In this document: positions 16,541 to 25,918 of the stretch, one piece after another
Numbering within the stretch: position 1 is the stretch's first letter
How the letters are laid out: the number at the start of each line of letters is the position of its first letter
Source: Methylobacterium sp.
GTDB lineage: Bacteria; Pseudomonadota; Alphaproteobacteria; Rhizobiales; Beijerinckiaceae
NCBI RefSeq assembly: GCF_019750675.1
Contig: NZ_JAIEOF010000357.1
Location: 1-39,807 of the forward strand
Direction: 5' to 3'
DNA length: 39,807 nucleotides
Translations under genes and position numbers: made by a program
The notes under the pieces: generated by a model
Databases searched by the model: none
Seen by the model: the letters and a program-made list of their open reading frames with translations, nothing else
Told to the model about the DNA's origin: nothing

Positions 16541-17581
16541 TCAGTAGCTCGGCACCAGGCGCTCCTCCGGCAGCGGCGCCTCCATGTGGAAGTGCAGGCC
16601 GGTGGGCGCGTAGTCGATCGTGACGGTGGCGTTGCATTGCTGCGCCAGCACCCGCTGCAGCAGGGTCGAGCCGAAGCCCTTGCGCTGGGGCGCCGTCACG
16701 GGCGGTCCGCCGGATTCCCGCCAGTCGAGGCTGAGGCGCCGGCCCGAATCACCGGCCGTGACGTCCCAGGCCACGGTGATGCGCCCGCCCGGCTGCGAGA
16801 GCGCGCCGTGCTTGGCGGCGTTGGTGGTCAGTTCGTGGAACGCCATGCCGGTGGGCACCGCGAGGTCGGCCGCAAGCTCGATCGGAGGGCCGTCGAGCTG
16901 GACCCGGGCGCCGTCGGCGTCGTTGTAGGGCCTGAGTTCGTTCTCCAGCAGTTCGTGCAAGGGCGCGGTCTGCCAGTAATCCTCGGTGAGCAGGGTGTGG
17001 GTCTTGCCCAGCGAGACGATGCGGTTCGAGAACGACTGGTAGAACGTCTCGACGTCCCGGGTGGAGCGGGCGGTGGCCCCCAGAAGCCCCTGCACCGTGG
17101 CGAGGGTGTTCTTCACACGGTGGTGCAGCTCGCGAATCAGCAGCGCCTGGCGCTCGTGGGTCTTCTGCCGCTCCTCGAGATGGGCCAGCACTTCCCATTG
17201 CCGGCGCCGTGCGCGCAGGGCCGAGCGCACGGCGTTGGCGAGCACGGCGGGGTGGAACGGCCGCTCCAGCAGGGTGACGTTGCCGAGCAGTCCGGTCAGG
17301 CGCTCGTCCGGCGAGGCGCCCCGGTGGTTGAGCAGGATAAAGGGAAAATCCGACCAGGGCGGCTGCCGTTCGGACCATTCGGCGAGGGCCCGCCGGTCGG
17401 AGCGCAGTAGGGCCTCCTCGGTGATCACCGCGCAGGCCGCCGCGTCGAGGTCGGCCACGAGATCGGCCAGGCTCTCGCGGATCCGCGATGCGATGCCGAC
17501 CTCGGCCAGGATCGCGGCGGCGACCCGCGCGTCCCGTCCCCCCGGCGCGAGGATCAGCGCGACGGGATCAGGCTGCGCCAT
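16541..17581 (-). CDS. HWE-family histidine kinase with degenerate receiver domain
   Basis: The 346-aa soluble protein ends in an HWE kinase: phosphoacceptor histidine in IRELHHRVKNTLATVQGLL (about H153/H154), the N-box with the family histidine (FHELTTNAAKHGALS), and the W-x-E motif (LDWRESGGPP). The first 125 residues look like a response-regulator fold that has lost its function: the phospho-acceptor aspartate position reads VITEE, and the usual KPF motif is RPF. It may thus take its signal from a partner. Its start overlaps the end of the kaiC-like gene by 14 bases, so the pair is translationally linked. HWE kinases in this group of bacteria often feed light or general-stress pathways; the target is not in this window. 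Confidence 0.88.
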   Translation of the reverse strand: MAQPDPVALILAPGGRDARVAAAILAEVGIASRIRESLADLVADLDAAACAVITEEALLRSDRRALAEWSERQPPWSDFPFILLNHRGASPDERLTGLLGNVTLLERPFHPAVLANAVRSALRARRRQWEVLAHLEERQKTHERQALLIRELHHRVKNTLATVQGLLGATARSTRDVETFYQSFSNRIVSLGKTHTLLTEDYWQTAPLHELLENELRPYNDADGARVQLDGPPIELAADLAVPTGMAFHELTTNAAKHGALSQPGGRITVAWDVTAGDSGRRLSLDWRESGGPPVTAPQRKGFGSTLLQRVLAQQCNATVTIDYAPTGLHFHMEAPLPEERLVPSY

Positions 17582-19127
17582 GGGAGCCGGGTTCGCTGGC
17601 GGTGATCCGCGCGGCCTCTGATGGCCGGTCGTCGAGGAGATCGGCGCGATTGCCTTCGAAGGTCGGCACGCCGGTGAGCACGCCGCGGAAGTTCTCGAGG
17701 ACCGCCCCGACCCGCAGGCCCTGGGCGTCGATGCGGAACTCGCGGATCGTGTCCTCGTGGATGCCAGTGCGCTTCTTGAGCACCGAGAGGGCGCGTCGCA
17801 CCCGCCCGGCCGCCTCGAAGAAGCGCAGCATGATCACCGTGTCGCTGACGTAGGTCAGGTCGACCGGGGCCTCCATCCGGCCCACCATCCCGTGCTGGGC
17901 CAGCACCAGGATCGTCACCACGCCCTGCTGATTCAGGTAGGTCGTCATCTCGTGCATCTGCAGCACGAGGTGCGGCTGCCCGCTCATGGCGCTCATGTAG
18001 CCGGTGAGGCTGTCGATCACCACGACGCGGGCCCCGTCGGTCTCGACGGCGTCGCGGATGCGCCCCGCGAAATCCCCTGCCGAGACGTCGGCCGGGTCCA
18101 TCTGCTCGACGCGCAGGCGGCCCGCTTCGATATGCGCGTCGATCGGGAGGCCGATTCCGGCGGCCCGCCGCCGCAGGATGCCGAGGGTCTCGTCGAAGCT
18201 GATGACCAGCCCGGGCTCGCCCCGCTCCAGGGCGGCCACGAGGTAGCCCAGCGCCAGGGTGGACTTGCCGGCGCCCGAGGGGCCGATGATGAGGCTGGTG
18301 GTGCCCCGGTCGAGGCCGCCCCCCAGGGCCTTGTCGAGTTCGGGAACGCCGCAGGCGATGGTCTCGGGCACGAACGCGGTGTGGTGGTCGGCCGCCACCA
18401 GACGCGGGAAGATGCGGACCCCGCCGCGCCGGAGCACGAAATCGTGGTAGCCGCTCGCGTAGGGCGTGCCGCGCATCTTGATGACGTGGAGCCGCCGGCG
18501 TCCCGCCCCGTAGGTCGGGGTGATCTGCTCCAGGCGCAGCACCGCGTGGCTGATGGAGTGCAGGTTGAGGTCGTCGTCCTCCGAGCTGAGGTCGTCGAGC
18601 ATCAGCACGGTGGCGTTGTTGAGGAGGAAGTAGCTCTTGAGCGCCAGCACCTGCCGTCGGTAGCGCAGGGAGCCCTGCGAGAGCAGGCGGATCTCCGACA
18701 GGCTGTCGAACACCACCCGCACCGGGCTCACGCGCTCGATCTCGGCCAGCGCCATCCGCACCGTCTCGCCGAGTTCGAGGTCGGAGGAGTGGATCAGGCT
18801 CTGCTGCTGCTCGGAATCGAGGCTGAGCTCCGGGGGCACCAGTTCGTAGATCTCGAGACCGTCGAGGGACCAGCCGTGGCGCTCCGCCACGGAGTGCAGC
18901 TCGCGCCGGCTCTCCGACAGGGTGATGTAGAGGCCGCGCTCGCCGCGCCGCAGGCCGTCGAGGAGAAACTGCAGTCCGAGCGTGGTCTTGCCGCTGCCGG
19001 GGCGTCCCTCGATCAGGTGGGCGCGCTGGGCCGCGTAGCCGCCGTTGAGAATCTCATCGAGGCCGACCACCCCGGTCGGGATCGGCGCTGCGTCGCCTGC
19101 GACGGGAGTTTGCATGGGCGTCCGCAT
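17568..19127 (-). CDS. KaiC-like double RecA ATPase
   Basis: The 519-aa protein has two KaiC/RadA-type ATPase domains in tandem, with Walker A motifs GRPGSGKTT (about residue 41) and GPSGAGKST (about 283), and Walker B-like strands VRVVFDSLSEI and RVVVIDSLTGY. In the second domain the catalytic glutamate region is SFDETLG; in the first it is TLSESRR, so one of the usual paired acidic residues is replaced. The region matching the KaiC autophosphorylation loop reads VDLTYVSDTVIML, which keeps a threonine but not the adjacent serine. There is no kaiA or kaiB nearby. Start: ATG 19127 or, with a better-spaced AGGA, ATG 19115. It is translationally coupled to the HWE kinase, which suggests an ATPase-kinase signalling pair rather than a full clock. 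Confidence 0.88.
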   Translation of the reverse strand: MRTPMQTPVAGDAAPIPTGVVGLDEILNGGYAAQRAHLIEGRPGSGKTTLGLQFLLDGLRRGERGLYITLSESRRELHSVAERHGWSLDGLEIYELVPPELSLDSEQQQSLIHSSDLELGETVRMALAEIERVSPVRVVFDSLSEIRLLSQGSLRYRRQVLALKSYFLLNNATVLMLDDLSSEDDDLNLHSISHAVLRLEQITPTYGAGRRRLHVIKMRGTPYASGYHDFVLRRGGVRIFPRLVAADHHTAFVPETIACGVPELDKALGGGLDRGTTSLIIGPSGAGKSTLALGYLVAALERGEPGLVISFDETLGILRRRAAGIGLPIDAHIEAGRLRVEQMDPADVSAGDFAGRIRDAVETDGARVVVIDSLTGYMSAMSGQPHLVLQMHEMTTYLNQQGVVTILVLAQHGMVGRMEAPVDLTYVSDTVIMLRFFEAAGRVRRALSVLKKRTGIHEDTIREFRIDAQGLRVGAVLENFRGVLTGVPTFEGNRADLLDDRPSEAARITASEPGSHGAA

Positions 19128-19447
19128 CCTGGAAAACGCTGCTCACCTTATTCGCGCCACCGCGCGGCGTCCTCGGCATTTTTGCCACATGCCCGTGCGA
19201 TCGCCGGTCGGAGGGCCCCCGCGCGGAGGCCGCAACGCCGCGGAGCCTTACGGGATCTCGCGTTCCCCCGGAACCCCCGGCCGGCCGGGCACCCGGATCG
19301 GACGGGGGCCAAATCGCACGCCCCGGCCCGCCCGGCCTTTGCAGATCGGCTGCGCGCACCGTATCAGGGCCGGGCCTCGCCGCGCGGCCGCGTCCTCAAA
19401 GCCCGCTCGACCCCTGTCCCTTCGAAGTGCCGGAGTGCGGATTTCCG
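19128..19447. other. Divergent intergenic region, kaiC-like / opgC-like
   Basis: About 320 bases with no supported gene. It should hold promoters for both flanking operons; I see no convincing -35/-10 pair or palindrome. An AT-richer patch with TTTTTGCC lies near 19180. Confidence 0.4.
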
Positions 19448-20542
19448 ATGCGCGAACCGAACGCGGTCGATTTCTGGCGTGGGCTCGCCCTCGTCACGAT
19501 CTTCGTGAACCACATCCCCGGCAACACCTTCGAGCGCTACACCTACTCGCAGTACGGTATCTCGGACGCGGCCGAGCTGTTCGTGTTCCTGGCCGGCTGG
19601 TCGATCGGCATCGCCACGCGCGAGCGCGACGGCAGGCCCGAGCCGCGCCTGCGGACCGTGCTGCGCCTCCTGTCCCGCACCATCGAGGTCTACCGCGCGC
19701 AGATCACCACGATGGCGCTGGCGCTGGCCATGATCGCCGGCACCGCCCTGGTGCTCGACAATCCCCTGCTGCTCGAATGGCACAATGCCGGCGGCTTCTT
19801 CGCCGACCCGATCCAGACCATGGTGGGCTTCGTGATGCTCACCCACCAGCTCGGCTTCTTCAACATCCTGCCCCTCTACGTGGTGCTGCTCGGGATCGCG
19901 CCGGTCTTCGTGCTGATCGGGCGCGTGAGCCGGGTCGCCGCCCTGGCCCTGTCCTTCGGGCTCTACGCGGCGAGCCTGGTCTTCGAGTGGAACCTGCCCT
20001 CCTGGCCGGGGGAGGGGGACTGGTTCTTCGACCCGTTCTGCTGGCAACTCCTCCTCGTCATGGGCTTCACGGCGCAGGACTGGAGCCGGACCTCCCCCTG
20101 GCTGAAGCGCTCGGCCCCCCGCCTCGTGCCCGTAGGCGTGCTGATCGTCCTCACCGGCATCGTCCTGTCGGTGCTCGAACTGCGGCCCGATCCGCTCCTC
20201 GTGCCCGACCCGCGCCTCGTCTTCACCTTCGACAAGACCTACCTCTCGCCGGCGCGCGTGATCCACTTCCTCGGCGTGCTTCTCGCCTTCCAGACCCTCT
20301 ACGCGGTCATCGCACCGCGCCTGGGCTGGGTCGCGACCTTCCTCGCCAGTCTCGGGCGCAACTCCCTGGCTGTCTTCTCCATCGGTTCGCTGCTCAGTCT
20401 CGCCGCGCAACTTGTGAGGTTCTGGACCGGCGGCGGTGTCGTCGTCGACGTTTTCGTCGTAGGGTTCGGCCTGTTCGCACTGGGTTTCACCGCATGGTTC
20501 GTCGAATGGCGCTCCCGAAAGCCGCGGCTCTCGTCGCCCTGA
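19448..20542 (+). CDS. opgC: OpgC-like membrane acyltransferase
   Basis: The product of about 364 aa begins NAVDFWRGLALVTIFVNHIPGN, the signature of the OpgC family. These are polytopic inner-membrane proteins that add succinyl groups to periplasmic glucans. About ten hydrophobic segments follow (for example ISDAAELFVFLAGWSIGIA and MVGFVMLTHQLGFFNILPLY). The ORF track begins at a GTG 7 codons earlier; the ATG at 19448 is preferred because the conserved motif begins at once. The 3' end overlaps the SGNH hydrolase gene by up to 49 bases, so the two are coupled. The acceptor may be a surface glycan made or exported by the genes that follow; the exact acyl group is unknown. Confidence 0.85.
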   Translation: MREPNAVDFWRGLALVTIFVNHIPGNTFERYTYSQYGISDAAELFVFLAGWSIGIATRERDGRPEPRLRTVLRLLSRTIEVYRAQITTMALALAMIAGTALVLDNPLLLEWHNAGGFFADPIQTMVGFVMLTHQLGFFNILPLYVVLLGIAPVFVLIGRVSRVAALALSFGLYAASLVFEWNLPSWPGEGDWFFDPFCWQLLLVMGFTAQDWSRTSPWLKRSAPRLVPVGVLIVLTGIVLSVLELRPDPLLVPDPRLVFTFDKTYLSPARVIHFLGVLLAFQTLYAVIAPRLGWVATFLASLGRNSLAVFSIGSLLSLAAQLVRFWTGGGVVVDVFVVGFGLFALGFTAWFVEWRSRKPRLSSP

Positions 20543-21525
20543 GCTTGAGTCTGGCCGGCATGGCGGGCGGCAGTGTGGTCTCGGCGCAGGCGCCGGCGGC
20601 CCAACCGCAGCCCCCGGGGCCGGAGGACTTCATGCCCCGGCCCGGCCCGGCGGCGCCGGTTCCGGCGTCCCCCACCGTGGTCTCGCCGCCCAACGTCGCG
20701 TCGGCGGGCGCGGGCGTCGACGGGGAGGCGGTCGACGTCACCCTGTCGCCGGAATGCCGGGTTCCGGGCTCGAAGCTCTACACCCTGGCCCGCCTCGGCG
20801 CCGTGAAGGCCGCCCTCAAGGAGAAGCATCCGGTCCGGGTCCTGGCCATCGGCGCCTCCACCATGGGGCTCGGAGCCTCGGCCACCTATCCGGTGAAGCT
20901 GGAGACGGCGCTGGAGCGCTCGCTGCCCGACGTCGACGTGGTGGTGGAGAGCCGGGGCCTCCAGGGTGAGATCGCCTCCGGCGCCGGCGAGCGCCTGCGC
21001 AGCATGGTGGCGGAACTGGAGCCCGACCTCGTGATCTGGCAGGTCGGCTCGCACGATGCCCTGGCGCGCGTCGACCTCGACGCCTTCGAGAGCGCCCTCG
21101 ACGAGACCGTGCAGTGGATCAAGGGCCACGCGATCGACGTCGTGCTGGTCAGCCCGGTCTACACCGCCAGCCTCGCCCAGGACGCCTATTACACCAGCCT
21201 CGTGGGCAAGGTTCAGGAGGTCGCCCGGCGCGAGGGCGTGCCCCTGGTGCAGCGCTACGAGGCCATGCGCTACCTGGCGCTGCGCAACGACAAGGGCGAG
21301 GGGCACCTCCTCGGCACACAGTTCCGCCTCAACGACCTCGGCCTGCGCTGCATGGCCGAGCACGTCACCCGCGCCATCACCCTCTCGCTCCTTCAGCCCG
21401 ACCCGGTCTCCACGGGCAGCGCCGGGCGCCCCGCCCTGACCCTGGCGCCCCCGAAGGACTCGCCCGGGGTGAAGGACTCGGCTGGCGTCAGGGGCACGCC
21501 GCCGCCGGTGTCGCCGGGGGATTGA
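20494..21525 (+). CDS. Periplasmic SGNH/GDSL-type hydrolase
   Basis: This protein of about 343 aa has an N-terminal hydrophobic leader (MALPKAAALVALSLSLAGMAGG), then a proline-rich linker (about 33-70), then an SGNH fold. The nucleophile serine lies in VLAIGASTMGLGAS (about S122), an oxyanion block in IWQVGSHDAL, and a final catalytic region in FRLNDLGLRCMAEHV. Such enzymes remove or transfer acyl groups on glycans. The start (ATG 20494 or 20506) lies inside the end of opgC. Pairing of a membrane acyltransferase with an SGNH domain protein is a familiar arrangement for glycan O-acylation. The tail after about residue 305 is proline-rich and low complexity. Confidence 0.8.
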   Translation: MVRRMALPKAAALVALSLSLAGMAGGSVVSAQAPAAQPQPPGPEDFMPRPGPAAPVPASPTVVSPPNVASAGAGVDGEAVDVTLSPECRVPGSKLYTLARLGAVKAALKEKHPVRVLAIGASTMGLGASATYPVKLETALERSLPDVDVVVESRGLQGEIASGAGERLRSMVAELEPDLVIWQVGSHDALARVDLDAFESALDETVQWIKGHAIDVVLVSPVYTASLAQDAYYTSLVGKVQEVARREGVPLVQRYEAMRYLALRNDKGEGHLLGTQFRLNDLGLRCMAEHVTRAITLSLLQPDPVSTGSAGRPALTLAPPKDSPGVKDSAGVRGTPPPVSPGD

Positions 21526-21602
21526 ACGGCCGCGAGTTCGAGTGGAGGCCCACCCAAAGCCTTAACCCCGCCGCTTAACCGGCCCGCAACGCCGGGCCGG
21601 CT

Positions 21603-22991
21603 ATGGCCGATGCGGGGTTGGGGGGCATCGCGTTGGGCATCGCGACGGACAGGATCGGGGTCGGCGGCCGCTGGGGCGGTCTCGGCCGCCTGCGCGGCGG
21701 CGCCGCCGGAGCGGCCATCGACGTCTTCGCCATCCGCATCGCGGCCGCGGGCTTCGCCTACGTCGCGCAGGTGCTGATGGCGCGCCTGATGGGCGGCACC
21801 GAGTACGGCATCTTCGCCGCCATCTGGGTCTGGATCGCGATCCTCGGGCATTCGGCCACCCTCGGCCTCTCGCAGGGCGCCTGCCGGTTCCTGCCGGCGG
21901 ACCAGGCACGGGGCGATCTCGCTTCCGTGCGGGCCTACCTCGTCGGCGGGCTCGCCGTCACCCTGGCCTGCGCCGTCGCCGTCGCCGCCGGGGGGCTCGC
22001 GCTGGTCTGGGTCGAGGGCTCGCTGCTGGCCGGGCCCTACGCGGCCCCGCTCCTCGTGGCCGCCCTCGTGCTTCCGCTCTTCGCCCTGCAGGATTACTGC
22101 GAGGGCATCGCCCGCAGCCAGAACTGGGCGGTCCTCGCCATCGCGCCGCCCTACCTGCTGCGCCAGGGCCTGATCATGGCCGCCATGCTGCTCGCGGTCG
22201 GCCTCGGCGCTCCGGCGGAGGCGCGCATCGCCGTCCTGTGCACCCTCGTGGCCACCGGCATCGCCGTGGGCGTCCAGGTAGGCAGCCTGATGCTGCGGCT
22301 GCGCCGGAGCCTGCCCGCCGGCCCGCGCCGCTACGCCTGGCGGCGCTGGTTTCGCGCCTGCCTGCCCATCGCCGCCGGGGATCTCGCCAGCGCCGGCTTC
22401 AACGTCGTCGACGTGGTGGTGCTGAGCCTCCTGGCGCCGCCGGCCACGGTGGGGCTCTACTTCGCCGCCACCCGGATCCAGCAATTCGTGGTCTTCGTGC
22501 ATTTCGCCGCCACCGCCGCCACGGCCCAGCGCTTCACCGCCGCCCACGCGGCCGGGGACCGGGCCGGCCTCGCCACCCTGGTGCGGATGCAGGCACGCCT
22601 GGCTCTCGCCGCCACGATCCTCGTCGGCGCCGCGGTGCTGGCCGCCGCGCCCCTGCTCCTCGGGCTGTTCGGCCCGGAATTCCGGGCGAGCCTGCCGATC
22701 CTCGCCGTGCTGGTCGCCGGCAGCGTCGCGGCCGGCCTGTTCGGGCCGGGCGAAGACCTCCTCAACATGTTGGGGGGCGAACGGCTCGCCGCCCTCGTCA
22801 CCGTGGGGATGCTGGCCCTGGCAGGCGGCCTCTGCCTCGTCCTCGTGCCGATCCTCGGCGTGTCGGGCGCCGCGCTCGCGATGGCGCTCGCCACCACCCT
22901 GCGAGCCGGCGCCATGGCGCTGGCCGCCCGCGCCGTGCACGGATTGTCGACGCCGGTCTGGCCGGACCTGTCAGGACGGAGCGCCCGATGA
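21603..22991 (+). CDS. Polysaccharide flippase (Wzx/MATE-like)
   Basis: The 462-aa polytopic protein has about 12 hydrophobic segments, in keeping with the oligosaccharidyl-lipid flippase family (MVF/MATE superfamily). Characteristic parts include ARLMGGTEYGIFAAIWVWI near the start, LPIAAGDLASAGFNVVDVVVLSLLAP in the middle, and ILGVSGAALAMALATTLRA at the end. It would move a lipid-linked glycan from the cytoplasmic to the periplasmic face. It follows the SGNH gene by 77 bases, and its stop overlaps the next start (ATGA at 22988), so it is coupled to the acetyltransferase gene. Confidence 0.85.
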   Translation: MADAGLGGIALGIATDRIGVGGRWGGLGRLRGGAAGAAIDVFAIRIAAAGFAYVAQVLMARLMGGTEYGIFAAIWVWIAILGHSATLGLSQGACRFLPADQARGDLASVRAYLVGGLAVTLACAVAVAAGGLALVWVEGSLLAGPYAAPLLVAALVLPLFALQDYCEGIARSQNWAVLAIAPPYLLRQGLIMAAMLLAVGLGAPAEARIAVLCTLVATGIAVGVQVGSLMLRLRRSLPAGPRRYAWRRWFRACLPIAAGDLASAGFNVVDVVVLSLLAPPATVGLYFAATRIQQFVVFVHFAATAATAQRFTAAHAAGDRAGLATLVRMQARLALAATILVGAAVLAAAPLLLGLFGPEFRASLPILAVLVAGSVAAGLFGPGEDLLNMLGGERLAALVTVGMLALAGGLCLVLVPILGVSGAALAMALATTLRAGAMALAARAVHGLSTPVWPDLSGRSAR

Positions 22992-24181
22992 TCGCCGCAC
23001 GCGCCCGCGCGCCGGGCGGGGCCATCCCGGACTTGGCCCACGCCGTCACAACCCTCGGCGCGCTCGGAGCGGAGGCGCAGGCCTGGGACGACCTCACGGC
23101 GCGGGCAGGGGACGCCCATCCCTATTACGGCCGGCACGTGATGCAGGCGCATGTGGCGAGTGGCCTCGCGAGCCCCGATCTGCGGGTCCTCGTGGTGCGC
23201 GGCAGTCGCGGGCTGGAGGCGCTGCTGCCCTTTCGCCTGTCCTACGACATCTGCGGCCTCGGCAGGCCCCTGGCGCTGCCGTTCGTCTCGCCCTTCGTCA
23301 CCGCGACGGCGCCCCTGGTGGCGGCGGGGCCCGAGCGACCGGCCGTCCTCGCGGCCCTGGTGGCGGGCCTGCGGGCGGCGTCGGACGGGCGGCCCTGGCG
23401 CTGGCCGCTGCTCGCCGTCGATGCGCCCCTCGGCCGCGATCTTTGCGCCGCCCTCGACGCCGCCGGATGGGCGCGGGGCGAGGTCGGGCGTTTCGCGCGC
23501 CCCGTCCTCGATCGGCGCGCCGATCACGCCGCCTTCCTCGACGGGCACCCCCATCGCGGCCGCCTGAAGGACCTGCGCCGCCGCCAGCGCCGCCTCGCCG
23601 AGGGGGGCATCGTCACTTATGCCGCCGCCACGGACGGTGCGGCCCTCGCCGGGGCGGTCGAGCGCTTCCTGGCGCTCGAGGGGTCGGGCTGGAAGGGCGA
23701 GGCGGGCAGCGCCATGGCCTGTCGCCCCGCCCATGCGGCCTTCGCGCGCGCGGTGTTCGGACCGGCACCGGGACCGGTGCGGGTCCGCGCCGACACCCTG
23801 AGCCTCGATGGCCGGGCCCTGGCGATCAGCCTCGCCCTGGTCTCGGGCGGGACCGCCTACCTCCTGAAGACGGCCTATGACGAGGCGGCCCGGAGCCTGG
23901 CGCCGGGATTGCTCTTGGAGGCCGAGATCGTCAGGGCGCTCCACGACGACGCGTTCGCGGGCCGCCTCGACTCGGCGACGATGGGCGATTCGCCCCTCGA
24001 GAGCCTCTACCGGGATCGCGAGGCCGTGGCCGAGATCGTGGTGGTGCCTGGGGACGTGCGCCGCCTCATCAGCCTGGAGCGACGCCTGCGCCTCGCCCGG
24101 CTGGAGGCGGAGGCCCGCAGCGAGGCCAAGCGCCTGTTGCGGCGCCGGCCCGGCGGCGGCGCCCGCAGTATCGGGCCCTGA
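22988..24181 (+). CDS. CelD/FemAB-like GNAT acetyltransferase
   Basis: The 397-aa product fits the GNAT fold of the cellulose-biosynthesis (CelD/BcsL-like) family: an N-terminal half with [20 protein letters not shown], then the conserved [11 protein letters not shown] region, [17 protein letters not shown], and a C-terminal half with LTLSL-type strands (here [23 protein letters not shown]) followed by [13 protein letters not shown]. The family N-acylates or modifies cell-surface or lipid-linked molecules. The ORF track fuses it with an upstream shadow; the true start is the ATG in the ATGA overlap with the flippase stop. No glycosyltransferase is seen in the cluster, so the polymer made is unknown. 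Confidence 0.8.
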   Translation: MIAARARAPGGAIPDLAHAVTTLGALGAEAQAWDDLTARAGDAHPYYGRHVMQAHVASGLASPDLRVLVVRGSRGLEALLPFRLSYDICGLGRPLALPFVSPFVTATAPLVAAGPERPAVLAALVAGLRAASDGRPWRWPLLAVDAPLGRDLCAALDAAGWARGEVGRFARPVLDRRADHAAFLDGHPHRGRLKDLRRRQRRLAEGGIVTYAAATDGAALAGAVERFLALEGSGWKGEAGSAMACRPAHAAFARAVFGPAPGPVRVRADTLSLDGRALAISLALVSGGTAYLLKTAYDEAARSLAPGLLLEAEIVRALHDDAFAGRLDSATMGDSPLESLYRDREAVAEIVVVPGDVRRLISLERRLRLARLEAEARSEAKRLLRRRPGGGARSIGP

Positions 24182-24240
24182 CGCGCCGGTCCGTCCGTGC
24201 TACTGCGCGGCCTCGGCACGCCAGACAGGACTTCAGCCCC

Positions 24241-24660
24241 ATGCGCCGTCCGTTCTACGCCCTCACCGGAGCCTTGATCCTCGCCATGACCGCATCCGCA
24301 TCCGCCGAGACCATCACCACGCCTTCGGGCCTGCAGTACCGCGACGAGGTCGTGGGCACCGGCCCCGAGCCGAAGGCCGGCCAGAAGGTCAGCGTCCACT
24401 ACACCGGCTGGCTCGACGAGGGCGGCAAGCCGGGCAAGAAGTTCGATTCGTCGCGCGACCGCGGCACGCCCTTCACCTTCACCCTCGGCGCCGGCCAGGT
24501 CATCGCCGGCTGGGATACGGGCGTGGCCACGATGAAGATCGGCGGCAAGCGCACCCTGATCATCCCACCGGACCAGGGCTACGGCGCGCGCGGCGCCGGC
24601 GGCTTGATTCCGCCCAACGCCACTCTGATCTTCGACGTGGAACTGCTCGGCGCCCGCTGA
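24241..24660 (+). CDS. Periplasmic FKBP-type peptidyl-prolyl isomerase
   Basis: The 139-aa protein has a signal peptide (ending near SASAET) and a complete FKBP domain: [52 protein letters not shown] and [15 protein letters not shown]. It would catalyse cis-trans proline isomerisation in the periplasm. It follows the glycan cluster by 59 bases on the same strand but is probably an independent housekeeping gene. Confidence 0.93.
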   Translation: MRRPFYALTGALILAMTASASAETITTPSGLQYRDEVVGTGPEPKAGQKVSVHYTGWLDEGGKPGKKFDSSRDRGTPFTFTLGAGQVIAGWDTGVATMKIGGKRTLIIPPDQGYGARGAGGLIPPNATLIFDVELLGAR

Positions 24661-24677
24661 GGCCCGCGCGACGTGTT

Positions 24678-24703
24678 CCGGCCGGGTGGTCCTACCCGGC
24701 CGG
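24678..24703. terminator. Terminator between FKBP and PAS-XRE genes
   Basis: A perfect 10-bp stem, CCGGCCGGGT with ACCCGGCCGG and a 6-base loop, is followed by GTTTGAA on the plus strand. It overlaps the stop codon of the convergent minus-strand gene. Confidence 0.65.
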
Positions 24704-25918
24704 GTTTGAATTCCCCGTTCGCGGCCCGGTCTCGGCGGGCGGTCGGTACACGAGGCCGACCTCGCCGGGGGAAGGGGCCGTGAAGGTGATTCCGGCGATC
24801 TCAAGGGCGGTGCGGATCGCGGCGCATGTCCGAGGCCGCAGGGCGCCGCCGCCGCTCTCTTCGAGGCGCTTGACGCTGGAATCCGAGACCCTGGCCGCCG
24901 CCGCCAGTTCCGGGATCGACCAGTTCAGCAGCGCCCGCGCCCCGCGCACCAGGGAGCCGGGCAGATCGTCGAGCCGGGCGCCAGCGGGCTGCGCCGCCGC
25001 GGCGGCGGAACTCGTGAGGTCGAGGATGAGGCCGATCCACTCGCTCACGGTCCGGTCGGAATTGAGCAGGGGCACGGCGCGGCTGTTCACCCAGCGATAG
25101 CTCCCGTCCGCGCAGCGCAGGCGGTAATTGGCCTCGTAGGTGTCGCTCCGTTCGATCGCCTGGGTCCAGGCGTGCATCGCACGCGGCTGATCCTCCGGAT
25201 GGACCGCGTGAATCCACCCGCCGCGGCGCCATTCCGCCTCTGATTGGCCGGTCAGCTCGCACCAGGCGGGGCAGGACCAGTGGGTCCCGTCGCCGTTCGC
25301 GATCCAGACCACTGCGACGATGGCCTGGACGAGGCCCTGATAGCGCGCCCGGCTCCGGTCGATCACCTGGGCCGCCTCCCGGCGGCTCGTGATATCGATG
25401 ACGATCCCGTCCATACGGGTCGGAACGCCGTTGCTCCCCAGCACGACGTCCGCCTTGATCTCGATCCAGCGTACGGTTCTGTCGGGCCGAACGATGCGCA
25501 ACTCGCGCTGGACCGACAGGCCCGAGTTCGGGGCCGCCAAGATTTCCTCGCGGATGCCGCAATCGGCCGGATGAACGAGGTCCAGGACGTTGGTGCCGCC
25601 CGTACGGGTCAGTCCGGCGATGCGCAGGAGGCCGTCCGACATCGTCATGGAGAGGTCGCTCAGGTCGATCGACCAGACTCCGATCTGGGCCTGATCCTCG
25701 ATCAGGCGCAACATGTGGCTCGCGGATGTCGCCGAGCGGGAATGAAAGATGCGATCCAAAAATTGATGCTCTGACGGGCTTGGGTTTTCGAATGGCACGG
25801 TTTCTTTATCTCCGCGCCGATCGTGAGAGCCCTCGACCAGCACGCCGGTTCGGCTTGGCTTCGGAGTTACACTCCCGGAAGCGTGATATAACAGAACAAG
25901 GCCTCCGGTAAAATTCAT
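24692..25918 (-). CDS. PAS-PAS-XRE type sensor-regulator
   Basis: The ORF is 408 aa. Two PAS/PAC modules of the PAS_3 type are visible: IGVWSIDLSDLSMTMSDGLLRI...LDLVHPAD...RWIEIKADVV, and AVVWIANGDGTHWSCPAWCELTG...HPEDQPRAMHAW...YRWVNSRAVPLL. The C-terminus is an XRE-like helix-turn-helix: LLNWSIPELAAAARVSDSSVKRLEE. This is a cytoplasmic one-component regulator with two sensory domains. The start is uncertain; residues 1-65 are poorly conserved in appearance, and an internal ATG at 25714 (MLRLIEDQAQ) would begin just before the first PAS. A nested palindrome lies directly upstream of 25918, suggesting self-regulation. Confidence 0.75.
   Translation of the reverse strand: MNFTGGLVLLYHASGSVTPKPSRTGVLVEGSHDRRGDKETVPFENPSPSEHQFLDRIFHSRSATSASHMLRLIEDQAQIGVWSIDLSDLSMTMSDGLLRIAGLTRTGGTNVLDLVHPADCGIREEILAAPNSGLSVQRELRIVRPDRTVRWIEIKADVVLGSNGVPTRMDGIVIDITSRREAAQVIDRSRARYQGLVQAIVAVVWIANGDGTHWSCPAWCELTGQSEAEWRRGGWIHAVHPEDQPRAMHAWTQAIERSDTYEANYRLRCADGSYRWVNSRAVPLLNSDRTVSEWIGLILDLTSSAAAAAQPAGARLDDLPGSLVRGARALLNWSIPELAAAARVSDSSVKRLEESGGGALRPRTCAAIRTALEIAGITFTAPSPGEVGLVYRPPAETGPRTGNSNPAG

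Noticed and set aside
17568-19127. Complete circadian clock operon
   Set aside because: Only the KaiC-like ATPase is present; no kaiA or kaiB, and the phosphorylation loop is only partly kept.
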